From Actinomycetota bacterium (GTDB lineage Bacteria; Actinomycetota; Actinomycetes; S36-B12): DNA of 7,949 nucleotides. The notes under the pieces are model-generated. The model worked only from the letters and a program-made list of their open reading frames with translations, was not told the origin of the DNA and ran no database searches. A program made the translations under genes and the position numbers. The DNA lies in assembly GCA_003506065.1 (NCBI GenBank), contig DNXA01000198.1:941-8889 (forward strand). Reading direction: 5' to 3'. Below, in pieces: positions 1 through 5,300 of the stretch. Within the stretch, counting starts at the first letter, position 1, and every line of letters begins with the position of its first letter.

Positions 1-216
1 GCCTTGGCACCCAAACCGGCTCTGCTCCTGCTTGATGAGCCCTACAGCGCCCTGGATGCAGAATTGCGCTCGAGGCTGGCTGGCGAGGTGGCCGAACTTC
101 TGCGGGAAGAGGCGGTCACCGCAATTCACGTCACGCATGACCAATCAGAGGCCCGATCAATCACCGACACGGTGTACCGCATCGAGGATCATCGATTGAG
201 CGACTTGGCTACTTGA
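1..216 (+). CDS. ABC transporter ATP-binding protein (C-terminal fragment, 5' end outside window)
   Basis: Only the last 71 codons are present; the gene begins before the window. The visible part holds the second half of an ABC nucleotide-binding domain: the Walker B segment LLLLDEP (visible residues 8-14, with D12 and catalytic E13), the D-loop SALD (16-19) and the H-loop VTHD (switch H46). The DEPYSALDAELR and THDQSEA patterns are typical of importers for thiamine, iron(III), molybdate, sulfate or polyamines (ThiQ/FbpC/ModC/PotA group). The protein stops about 25 residues after the H-loop, so it has no C-terminal TOBE/regulatory domain, which fits a small ThiQ-like or ModC-like ATPase. The substrate cannot be decided without the upstream permease and binding-protein genes. 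Its stop overlaps the end of the convergent exodeoxyribonuclease gene by 8 bp. Confidence 0.9.
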   Translation, partial: ALAPKPALLLLDEPYSALDAELRSRLAGEVAELLREEAVTAIHVTHDQSEARSITDTVYRIEDHRLSDLAT

Positions 217-1006
217 AGTCAGCGATCACCGGAGCGTGGTCACTCCACCGCTCTGCGTACGTTGCCGCTTTTGCCACCACTACCGACTGTGCACGAACTG
301 CGAAGTTCGGCGTTGTGATGATGAGGTCGATGCGCCACCCGCCATCGGTATCGAAGCTCTTACCGCGCATGGACCACCATGTGTACGGGCCAGGACCGTC
401 GCCGCCGAACTTTCGACCGAGATCAATCCATGCCTTCTCAAACCAGCGATCCAGAAAGATTCGCTCTTCTGGCAGGAAGCCGGCGTTCTTGAGATTGCCC
501 TTCCAGTTCTTGAGGTCCACCTCGCGGTGCGCGATGTTGAAGTCGCCACAGATGACGGCCGGCTTCTTGCGTCGGGGAGATTGCAGTCTTGTGAGTCTGG
601 CATCCATCGAGGCCAGAAAGACGTACTTCGCATCCTGACGGGGAGTGCCTACCTCGCCGGAATTCACATAGACAGAGACAACCGTGATGGGACCAATATC
701 GGTGTCGACCTCAACCTCAACCCAGCGTCCTTCGGCGTCCAGTTGAGGATCACCTGTCGTGATGCGCTTGAGCGGAGTCTTGCTGAGCACACTCACACCG
801 GCACGCCCCAACTGTGGTGCTGGCGAGTGTTCAACGAAGTAGCCGGCAAGTGGTGAATCGCGCAGTACTTCATGCAGCTGCTCATGCGTCGCACGCACTT
901 CTTGCAGGCAGATGATGTCAGCGCCGCTATCCGCGAGCCACTGCAGCCCGCCGTGACGGTGAGCCGCTCGAATTCCGTTGACATTCACTGTGAGCACTCG
1001 AAGCAT
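209..1006 (-). CDS. xthA: Exodeoxyribonuclease III (AP endonuclease, ExoIII/XthA family)
   Basis: A 265-residue protein of normal family length. ExoIII cuts DNA 5' to abasic sites and has 3'-5' exonuclease and 3'-phosphatase activity in base excision repair; it is cytoplasmic and metal dependent. The family residues are all visible: VNVNGIRA with metal-site N10, LQEVR with E36, Y113 in VVSVYVNSG, GDFNIAH with D155 and N157, WRIDLI with D227, and the terminal SDHAP with D256 and H257. The ATG at 1006 lies directly against an AGGA sequence, too close for normal ribosome binding. The GTG three codons downstream (start 997, giving MLTVNVNGIRA) sits 9 nt from that AGGA and is a good alternative start. 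The gene lies 27 bp downstream of the Rpf-like gene on the same strand and may be cotranscribed with it. The protein appears intact and should be active. Confidence 0.95.
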   Translation of the reverse strand: MLRVLTVNVNGIRAAHRHGGLQWLADSGADIICLQEVRATHEQLHEVLRDSPLAGYFVEHSPAPQLGRAGVSVLSKTPLKRITTGDPQLDAEGRWVEVEVDTDIGPITVVSVYVNSGEVGTPRQDAKYVFLASMDARLTRLQSPRRKKPAVICGDFNIAHREVDLKNWKGNLKNAGFLPEERIFLDRWFEKAWIDLGRKFGGDGPGPYTWWSMRGKSFDTDGGWRIDLIITTPNFAVRAQSVVVAKAATYAERWSDHAPVIADFK

Positions 1007-1033
1007 TCCTGCATCGTGCCAGATCCATGTTCG

Positions 1034-1585
1034 CTAGCAGTGCCAACGACCGCCGCGCCAATGCTTGGCGCCTGACTTTGTCTTCTTCCAGTTGTAGATC
1101 GTGCTGAACGCAGCGTCCTGCCAGTATCGCGTCCACTTGGAGATGGGAGTGGTCCTGAGTTTGACCATGGCCTGCTGCGCCTCATTGGATCCCAGCAGCG
1201 CTCGGTGCTCCTTGAGCATCATCCAGGTGACTCCACGGCCCAGAGCGCCCGACATCTGGTAGGCACCACGGTATCCACTTCGCGAAACAGAGGTGTAGTG
1301 GCCAGAGCTTTCGCGCTGCACGATGCATTTGCGCACTCGCTCGACGGAGGGTCGGAAGAACTTGCCGCGGTACAGACTCGGCTCGACGCCGTTGCGGTCA
1401 AGGGTCGCCGTGGAGGCGAAGGCGAACTTCCAGGTCTTGGCGGCCAAGGTTGCTCCCTTGGCCATTGCTGCGGTCTGGCTGGTGACCACCGCAGTGGCTT
1501 GCTGTGCTTGGGCTGGCGAGGTCATGGGAAACAGAACTACGGCCAGGGATGCCACCACAAGGGCGGCACGGTGCGCAACGCGCAT
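1034..1585 (-). CDS. Secreted transglycosylase/Rpf-like lysozyme-fold protein
   Basis: A 183-residue protein. I chose the ATG at 1585 because it begins a clear Sec signal peptide: MRVAH, a hydrophobic stretch at residues 7-21, and a likely AQA|QQ cleavage after about residue 28. The reading frame stays open upstream to a TTG at 1834, but that extension has no signal character. AGAGGA lies 3 nt before the chosen ATG, which is a short spacing. The mature protein has an Ala/Thr-rich linker (29-60), then a small lysozyme-like domain: CIVQRESSGHY with candidate catalytic E92, followed by SGYRGAYQMS (103-112), the E...GAYQ layout seen in resuscitation-promoting factors and small actinobacterial transglycosylases. 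Cys87 and terminal Cys183 could form a disulfide. The domain should cleave peptidoglycan outside the membrane during growth, division or resuscitation; that role is inferred from the family. It lacks LysM, DUF348 or other anchoring domains. A regulated, long-leadered promoter precedes it. Confidence 0.75.
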   Translation of the reverse strand: MRVAHRAALVVASLAVVLFPMTSPAQAQQATAVVTSQTAAMAKGATLAAKTWKFAFASTATLDRNGVEPSLYRGKFFRPSVERVRKCIVQRESSGHYTSVSRSGYRGAYQMSGALGRGVTWMMLKEHRALLGSNEAQQAMVKLRTTPISKWTRYWQDAAFSTIYNWKKTKSGAKHWRGGRWHC

Positions 1586-1834
1586 TGGTCCTCTTCGATC
1601 AGCACCATGGGGTGCGTGGCGGGACCTCGGGTCATTGCGCAGCGCGGCCATCGGTACGGCCGACTGCACTCTCCAACGAACGAGACCGCCGCCCCGAATC
1701 ACACGGAACGGACCACAGGGGCCGCGCAGTTCTTGGCCATTGCCAAGGAGTTCCCCGAGCTCAAACCTCAAACTCGGACTGCATGACGATACGAACCGAT
1801 TCTGGAAAATCCAAGCCTGCGCCTGCACTCCCAA
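1586..1834 (-). promoter_or_regulatory. Long, hairpin-rich 5' leader of the Rpf-like gene
   Basis: If the promoter called at 1841-1869 is used, the Rpf-like transcript has a leader of about 250 nt without a convincing upstream gene. It contains several perfect inverted repeats, read here on the plus strand: CCGAG/CTCGG (1755-1759/1773-1777), CTTGGC/GCCAAG with a 4-nt loop (1732-1747), CGGCC/GGCCG with an 8-nt loop (1645-1662), and GCACC/GGTGC with a 4-nt loop (1602-1615) just upstream of the ribosome binding site. The loop bases ATCGGT (1650-1655) are complementary to ACCGAT (1795-1800) near the leader's 5' end, so a long-range pseudoknot is possible. Actinobacterial rpf genes are often preceded by cyclic-di-AMP (ydaO) riboswitches. 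A GGGGAAC follows the first stem here, but the conserved AGCUAAC and GGGGUGAAUC strings are missing. I call this only an unassigned structured leader. Confidence 0.35.
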
Positions 1835-1840
1835 ACAAGT

Positions 1841-1869
1841 GTTATGTCCCTTTTGCCCCTATATGGCCA
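1841..1869 (-). promoter_or_regulatory. Candidate promoter for the Rpf-like gene
   Basis: On the minus strand, TGGCCA (1869-1864; 4 of 6 to TTGACA) and CATAAC (1846-1841; 4 of 6 to TATAAT) are separated by 17 bp, predicting a start near 1834. The Crp-type palindrome centred at 1876.5 would then lie at about -42, the class II activator position where a weak -35 box is expected. This is inferred from spacing and matches only. A promoter elsewhere in 1586-1870 is possible. Confidence 0.35.
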
Positions 1870-1884
1870 GTGATCTGGCTCACA
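1869..1884. promoter_or_regulatory. Candidate Crp/GlxR-type binding site
   Basis: AGTGATCTGGCTCACA matches the Crp consensus TGTGA-N6-TCACA at 9 of the 10 half-site positions; only the first base differs. It lies 284 bp upstream of the Rpf-like start codon and next to the candidate promoter. The context supports it: Crp of Mycobacterium tuberculosis activates rpfA, and GlxR of corynebacteria is linked to rpf control. The rightward transporter gene starts 124 bp away and is a less likely target. Confidence 0.45.
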
Positions 1885-1973
1885 AGGGTGCAACTTCCCC
1901 CCGAACATTAATGTGAGATGAACCATGGGCTCTGGTGTCGGAAATGGGCGTTTTGGCGAGTGTGGTTGAATGG

Positions 1974-1989
1974 GTGAACGATTGTTCAC
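1974..1989. promoter_or_regulatory. Perfect inverted repeat, probable TetR-family operator for the exporter operon
   Basis: GTGAAC-GATT-GTTCAC is a perfect 6-bp inverted repeat with a 4-bp spacer, ending 19 bp before the exporter ATG. Size, symmetry and the TGAAC...GTTCA core are typical of TetR-family operators, and the repressor gene is the second gene of the same operon. A weak promoter can be drawn with TTGGCG at 1953-1958 and AACGAT at 1977-1982 (18-bp spacing), so bound repressor would cover the -10 region. The match to this particular repressor is inferred from position. Confidence 0.6.
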
Positions 1990-2008
1990 TCCTGCAGATT
2001 AGGCAACG

Positions 2009-3469
2009 ATGCCCCAGCGATCCAAGCGCCACTACTCGCCTACGGCGATCATTGCCGTCCTGGCTGTCAGTGGCATGGGTGTCTCCCTCATGCACACCCT
2101 GCTCGTGCCGCTGCTGTCTGATCTTCCGGGGCTGCTGAACGCCTCCACGGACGATGTCTCCTGGGTGGTCACCGCCACCCTGCTCGCCGCGGCCGTGGCC
2201 ACCCCGACTCTTTCTCGCTTGGCCGATATGTACGGCAAGCAGCGGATCATGCTCGTCTGCCTTGGCTTGCTGCTTGCCGGTTCCGTACTCGGAGCACTCA
2301 GCAACAGCCTGGTGCTGATCATCGTCGCGCGAGTGCTGCAAGGCGCTTCCTCCGCGCTCATCCCGATCGGCATCAGCATCATGCGCGACGAGCTGCCAGC
2401 CGAGAAGCTGAGCGCCGCGGTGGCCTTGATGAGCGCCACCCTCGGCGTGGGGGCTGCCATGGGAATGCCGATGGCGGGGATCATCTACACGACCCTGGGC
2501 TGGCACGCAGTGTTCTGGGTCTCCGGACTGTTCGCGATCATCATGGCCATCGCGATCCTGGTCGTGGTGCGCGAATCGGAGATCCGCACCGGCGGCACCT
2601 TCGACTATCTCGGCGCAGTGCTCCTCTCCGGAGCCTTGACCTCCCTTCTGCTCGGAATCTCCAAGGGTGGCTCCTGGGGCTGGACAAGTCAGCAGACCCT
2701 GCTGACCTTTGGCGTGAGCGCAGCCATCTTCGCCATTTGGGCGCCGTGGGAGTTCCACGCACGACAGCCTCTTGTCGATCTCAGGATCAGCCTTCGGCGT
2801 CCGGTGCTGATGACGAATATCTCGGCGGTCCTCATGGGCTTCGCCATGTACGCGAACATGCTCTCAACCCTGCAGATGCTCGAGATGCCTGCCATCACTG
2901 GTTACGGCCACGGACTCACTCCATTGCAGGCAGGCCTGGCAATGATTCCCACATCACTGACGATGGTCGTTCTGGCTCCAGTCTCAGCAAGCGTGACGCG
3001 CAGATTCGGAGCCAAGGTCACCTTGATCACGGGTGCACTGGTGATGGCCTTTGGCTACATTCTGCGAGTGTTCATGCACGACACCGTCATGCTCATCATG
3101 ATCGCCGCTGTCATCGTCGCCGCAGGTACTGCCGTGTCCTACGCAGCCATGCCGATTCTGATCATGGGCTCGGTGCCTGAGACCGAGACTGCTGCGGCCA
3201 ACGGACTGAACACCCTGCTCCGCAGCGTTGGCGCATCAGTGTCCAGTGCAGCCGTGGCCTCGATTCTCTCCATCACCACGTTGACTGTCGCCGGTCAGGC
3301 TCTACCGTCGCTGGCCGCCTTCCAGCACATCTTCCTGTTCGCTGCAGCGGCCTCGCTCATTGGCGCGCTTGTTGCAATGGCGATTCCACGGCCTGCTCAT
3401 CTTGAACTCGAACCCATCGATCCCGAACTTGTCGAAGAACTCACCCACCAGCATGAGGCGATGAAGTGA
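2009..3469 (+). CDS. DHA2-type MFS drug/proton antiporter, 14 TM
   Basis: A 486-residue integral membrane protein of the major facilitator superfamily, about the length of the 14-helix DHA2 (EmrB/QacA-like) exporters. Roughly 14 hydrophobic segments can be drawn between residues 12 and 459. Family signatures are visible: motif A in the first cytoplasmic loop, RLADMYGKQR (70-79, with D73, G76 and R79); motif B, VARVLQGASSALIP with R108 (106-119); and a motif C-like glycine-rich helix LGVGAAMGMPMAG (145-157). A short charged cytoplasmic tail (461-486) ends the protein. Such proteins export drugs or other amphipathic compounds in exchange for protons; the substrate is unknown. The ATG at 2009 has only a weak AGG 5 nt upstream. 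The gene follows the inverted repeat at 1974-1989 and overlaps the TetR gene by GTGA, so the two are probably cotranscribed and coupled in translation. Confidence 0.9.
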   Translation: MPQRSKRHYSPTAIIAVLAVSGMGVSLMHTLLVPLLSDLPGLLNASTDDVSWVVTATLLAAAVATPTLSRLADMYGKQRIMLVCLGLLLAGSVLGALSNSLVLIIVARVLQGASSALIPIGISIMRDELPAEKLSAAVALMSATLGVGAAMGMPMAGIIYTTLGWHAVFWVSGLFAIIMAIAILVVVRESEIRTGGTFDYLGAVLLSGALTSLLLGISKGGSWGWTSQQTLLTFGVSAAIFAIWAPWEFHARQPLVDLRISLRRPVLMTNISAVLMGFAMYANMLSTLQMLEMPAITGYGHGLTPLQAGLAMIPTSLTMVVLAPVSASVTRRFGAKVTLITGALVMAFGYILRVFMHDTVMLIMIAAVIVAAGTAVSYAAMPILIMGSVPETETAAANGLNTLLRSVGASVSSAAVASILSITTLTVAGQALPSLAAFQHIFLFAAAASLIGALVAMAIPRPAHLELEPIDPELVEELTHQHEAMK

Positions 3470-4032
3470 AGCCAAACTCTCGAGATGTCGTGCTCGATGC
3501 CGCCCAACGACTCTTCGCAGAGCGCGGCTACCCCTCAGTCACCATCCGGCAGATTGCTGCAGAGTCGGGTCTGTCTGCATCCATGGTGATGAAGGTCGGC
3601 GGAAGCAAGGCCAAACTCTACGAAGATGCCGCCCCGTCAAAGCCCCCGCCCTTTGATCCCTCGATTCCCAGCGCGAAGGTCGGCGAGGCATGGGCGCAGC
3701 GAGTGCTGGATCGCCGTCAGTCAGGCGCGGCTGAACCATGGGTGCAAGCGGTCTTCCGCACGGCAGATGCGCCTGACCCCCAAGCTGAGCGAGAAGAATT
3801 TCGCGCCTGGGCACTGGAGCACGTCACCCCGATCATCGAGCCCGGCGACGACTTGGAATCACGCGTTGAACTGCTCGCCTGTTTGGTCATCGGACTGGCC
3901 ATTGGCCTGCGAACCCAACGGCTGCTCGCCGATACCGAAGACGAGTGGATCATGCGCAACTATGGGCGCCTCATCCAAATGGTCAGCGACGGCTCCGCAA
4001 AGCCTCATTCTTCCGAAAATCCCAACTGCTGA
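3466..4032 (+). CDS. TetR-family transcriptional repressor
   Basis: A 188-residue protein starting at a GTG that overlaps the exporter's TGA stop (GTGA, 3466-3469); GAGG at 3455-3458 is well spaced. The N-terminus is a typical TetR DNA-binding domain: helix 1 RDVVLDAAQRLFAERGY (6-22), then the helix-turn-helix SVTIRQIAAESGLSASMV (24-41). The conserved end of the recognition helix, usually Y-x-x-F-x-S-K, reads VMKVGGSK (41-48) here: the serine-lysine is kept but the aromatic residues are lost. The C-terminal ligand and dimerisation part (about 70-175) is alpha-helical and divergent, with a hydrophobic helix ELLACLVIGLAIGL (135-148). It most likely represses the exporter and itself until an inducer, perhaps an exporter substrate, binds. 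The last 50 bp overlap the opposing PPOX-like gene. Confidence 0.88.
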   Translation: MKPNSRDVVLDAAQRLFAERGYPSVTIRQIAAESGLSASMVMKVGGSKAKLYEDAAPSKPPPFDPSIPSAKVGEAWAQRVLDRRQSGAAEPWVQAVFRTADAPDPQAEREEFRAWALEHVTPIIEPGDDLESRVELLACLVIGLAIGLRTQRLLADTEDEWIMRNYGRLIQMVSDGSAKPHSSENPNC

Positions 4033-4474
4033 TCTTGCTCGGCACCACGCGCAACCACGCATGACGGCCGTCCGGGAAAAACACATCGCTGTTGGCGTAC
4101 TTGCGAGCGAACGCCAATTCGATCGGGGCTAACTCCTCATTTGGCTCGGCGGTTCGAGGGATGTCACCGACCGGCTCGACGGAGCCTTCGATTTCAACCC
4201 CATGCAGATCCATGAACTCAACTCCACCGTCAATGACCACGGCAGTGCGAGGTTGATTCTGCAGGTCCACCCACCGCTGACTGCGCACAATGGAATTGAG
4301 CCACAGATGCGCCCCATCCCAGATGAACCACAAGGGCGTGACGTGCGGTGCGCCATCGCCCCCAACAGAGGCAACACGACACACGCGTTCAGACTGGAGG
4401 AACTCGTCTCGTTCCTCTGGTGACATCGCAATGCTTCGACTGCGACGCTGCTCCTTCAATTCGGCCTGCGGCAT
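3983..4474 (-). CDS. Pyridoxamine 5'-phosphate oxidase-like / F420-dependent-type split beta-barrel protein
   Basis: A 163-residue protein of the FMN/F420-binding split-barrel superfamily (PPOX class, FDOR-B-like). Visible features are the first barrel strands, RVCRVASVGGDGAPHVTPLWFIWDG (30-54), where V-x-P-L-W-F is characteristic; a basic segment SIVRSQRW (61-68) at the usual cofactor-phosphate position; a second hairpin TAVVIDGG (77-84) with HGVEIEGSVEPV (91-102); and a last strand RHAWLRVVPSKISSWDFRK (137-155). Members include F420- or flavin-dependent reductases, biliverdin reductases and haem-binding proteins, so the reaction is not predictable. I chose the ATG at 4474: it follows the upstream hydratase stop by 2 bp and has GGAAGGG about 9 nt before it. 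An in-frame ATG at 4492 has no visible ribosome site and would overlap the hydratase. It is presumably cotranscribed with that gene. Its 3' end overlaps the tetR gene by 50 bp tail-to-tail. Confidence 0.8.
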   Translation of the reverse strand: MPQAELKEQRRSRSIAMSPEERDEFLQSERVCRVASVGGDGAPHVTPLWFIWDGAHLWLNSIVRSQRWVDLQNQPRTAVVIDGGVEFMDLHGVEIEGSVEPVGDIPRTAEPNEELAPIELAFARKYANSDVFFPDGRHAWLRVVPSKISSWDFRKNEALRSRR

Positions 4475-4476
4475 GG

Positions 4477-5226
4477 TCAACGGCCCTTCCATTGAGGTGG
4501 ACGCTTCTCGAAGAATGCCGCGAGGCCTTCCTGCATGTCCTCGGATTGGAGAATAGCCTCAACGGCAACACGTGTCGCTTCCCATCCCAGGGCATCCTCG
4601 TGCGCCAATTGCGCGTTGATCGCCTTCAAGGTCTGTTGAACAGAATGCGGGGAAGCAGCACAGATGCGCTCGGCGAGCTCGATCGCTGCCTGACAGGCAC
4701 GCTCAGGCTCGGTGACCTGGCACACGAGACCGAGTTGGTAGGCACGTTCGGCATCCAGACTCGTACCCGCGATCAGCATCTCCCGTGCAACGTTGATGGG
4801 CAGGGCGCGCATCGCGCGAAACAGCGCACCCGAAGTGGCGACAACACCGCGCAGCACTTCCGGCAAGGCAAATCGTGCGGTTGTGGAAGCCACAATGAGG
4901 TCGCAGGCGAGTGCAATCTCAAAGCCACCACCGAGAGCATTTCCCTCGACGGCGGCGATAAGTGGCTTGGTTCGTTGACGCCTGATCAACCCGTATTCAC
5001 CGCCACGCTCGGTGACACGAGCGTCACGGGAACTCATGTCCGTTCCAGCGGAGAACATCGTGAGGGTTCCGGTGAGCACTCCGGCCCAGAGTTCGGGATT
5101 GTCATCGAGTTCATTGAGTGCCCGATCGATCGCCTCGGTGATCTCACTGTTGATGGCATTGCGCTTCTGCGGCCGATCAATCGTGATCACCAGGATGTGT
5201 CCACGTTGCTCATGGCGGGCAGTCAC
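4477..5226 (-). CDS. Enoyl-CoA hydratase/isomerase (crotonase family, canonical active site)
   Basis: A 249-residue protein when started at the GTG at 5226, which has AGGG 8 nt upstream and gives the usual crotonase N-terminus (MTARHEQRGHILVITIDRP). The frame is open to a TTG at 5301, but that extension has no family character and would collide with the divergent gene's start. Crotonase marks are clear: ITIDRPQKRNAIN (15-27), an oxyanion-hole segment FSAGTDMS (58-65) and ALGGGFEIALACD (97-109), and both hydratase glutamates, E103 in GGGFE and E123 in LPEVLRG. It should hydrate trans-2-enoyl-CoA to 3-hydroxyacyl-CoA. It is transcribed away from the acyl-CoA dehydrogenase pair, with 74 bp between the starts, and the PPOX-like gene follows after 2 bp. 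Acyl-chain specificity is unknown. Confidence 0.9.
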   Translation of the reverse strand: MTARHEQRGHILVITIDRPQKRNAINSEITEAIDRALNELDDNPELWAGVLTGTLTMFSAGTDMSSRDARVTERGGEYGLIRRQRTKPLIAAVEGNALGGGFEIALACDLIVASTTARFALPEVLRGVVATSGALFRAMRALPINVAREMLIAGTSLDAERAYQLGLVCQVTEPERACQAAIELAERICAASPHSVQQTLKAINAQLAHEDALGWEATRVAVEAILQSEDMQEGLAAFFEKRPPQWKGR

Positions 5227-5300
5227 GTTCGAAACCCTAAAGGTGCACCGGCCACCTAGAGTGCGGTTCCAAGAGATTTCCGGAACGAAGGAAGGTCGCA
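5227..5300. promoter_or_regulatory. Divergent promoter/operator region between the two acyl-CoA operons
   Basis: These 74 bp must carry the 5' signals of both the leftward hydratase operon and the rightward dehydrogenase operon unless promoters lie inside the genes. Two inverted repeats are visible: AGGTG-N7-CACCT (5241-5257), which contains the palindrome GGTGCACC (5242-5249), and GTTCC-N11-GGAAC (5266-5286). Either could be an operator for a regulator of acyl-CoA metabolism. The rightward gene has a strong ribosome site, GAAGGAAGG (5287-5295), 5 nt from its ATG. I could not identify convincing -35/-10 boxes. Confidence 0.35.

Noticed and set aside
1640..1800. Firm assignment of a cyclic-di-AMP (ydaO) riboswitch
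   Set aside because: Position and one GGGGAAC after a stem fit, but the conserved AGCUAAC and GGGGUGAAUC strings are not found, so only an unassigned structured leader is called.
1586..1834. N-terminal extension of the Rpf-like protein to a TTG at 1834
   Set aside because: It would put 83 residues of non-conserved sequence before a clear signal peptide; the ATG at 1585 has its own AGAGGA site.
1905..1914. Perfect 10-bp palindrome ACATTAATGT as an operator or promoter element
   Set aside because: Too short and AT-rich to separate from chance; no promoter spacing to either gene supports it.
1205..1916. Overlapping plus-strand open frames antisense to the Rpf-like gene and its leader
   Set aside because: They cover both a signal-peptide-bearing minus-strand gene and non-coding leader, lack plausible ribosome sites, and have compositions typical of antisense frames.
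1880..2758. Long open frame antisense to the MFS exporter gene
   Set aside because: Its translation is a low-complexity His/Gly/Asp/Arg-rich sequence typical of the complement of a GC-rich membrane-protein gene, with no recognisable domain; the plus-strand exporter explains the DNA.
4092..4117. TTGGCG-N14-CGCCAA hairpin as a terminator for the exporter/tetR operon
   Set aside because: It lies inside the opposing PPOX-like coding sequence, has a long loop and is not followed by a T-run on the plus strand.
4348..5259. 303-codon open frame on the plus strand over the hydratase and PPOX-like genes
   Set aside because: The minus-strand genes have full family motifs; the plus-strand reading shows none and is a shadow of GC-rich codon bias.
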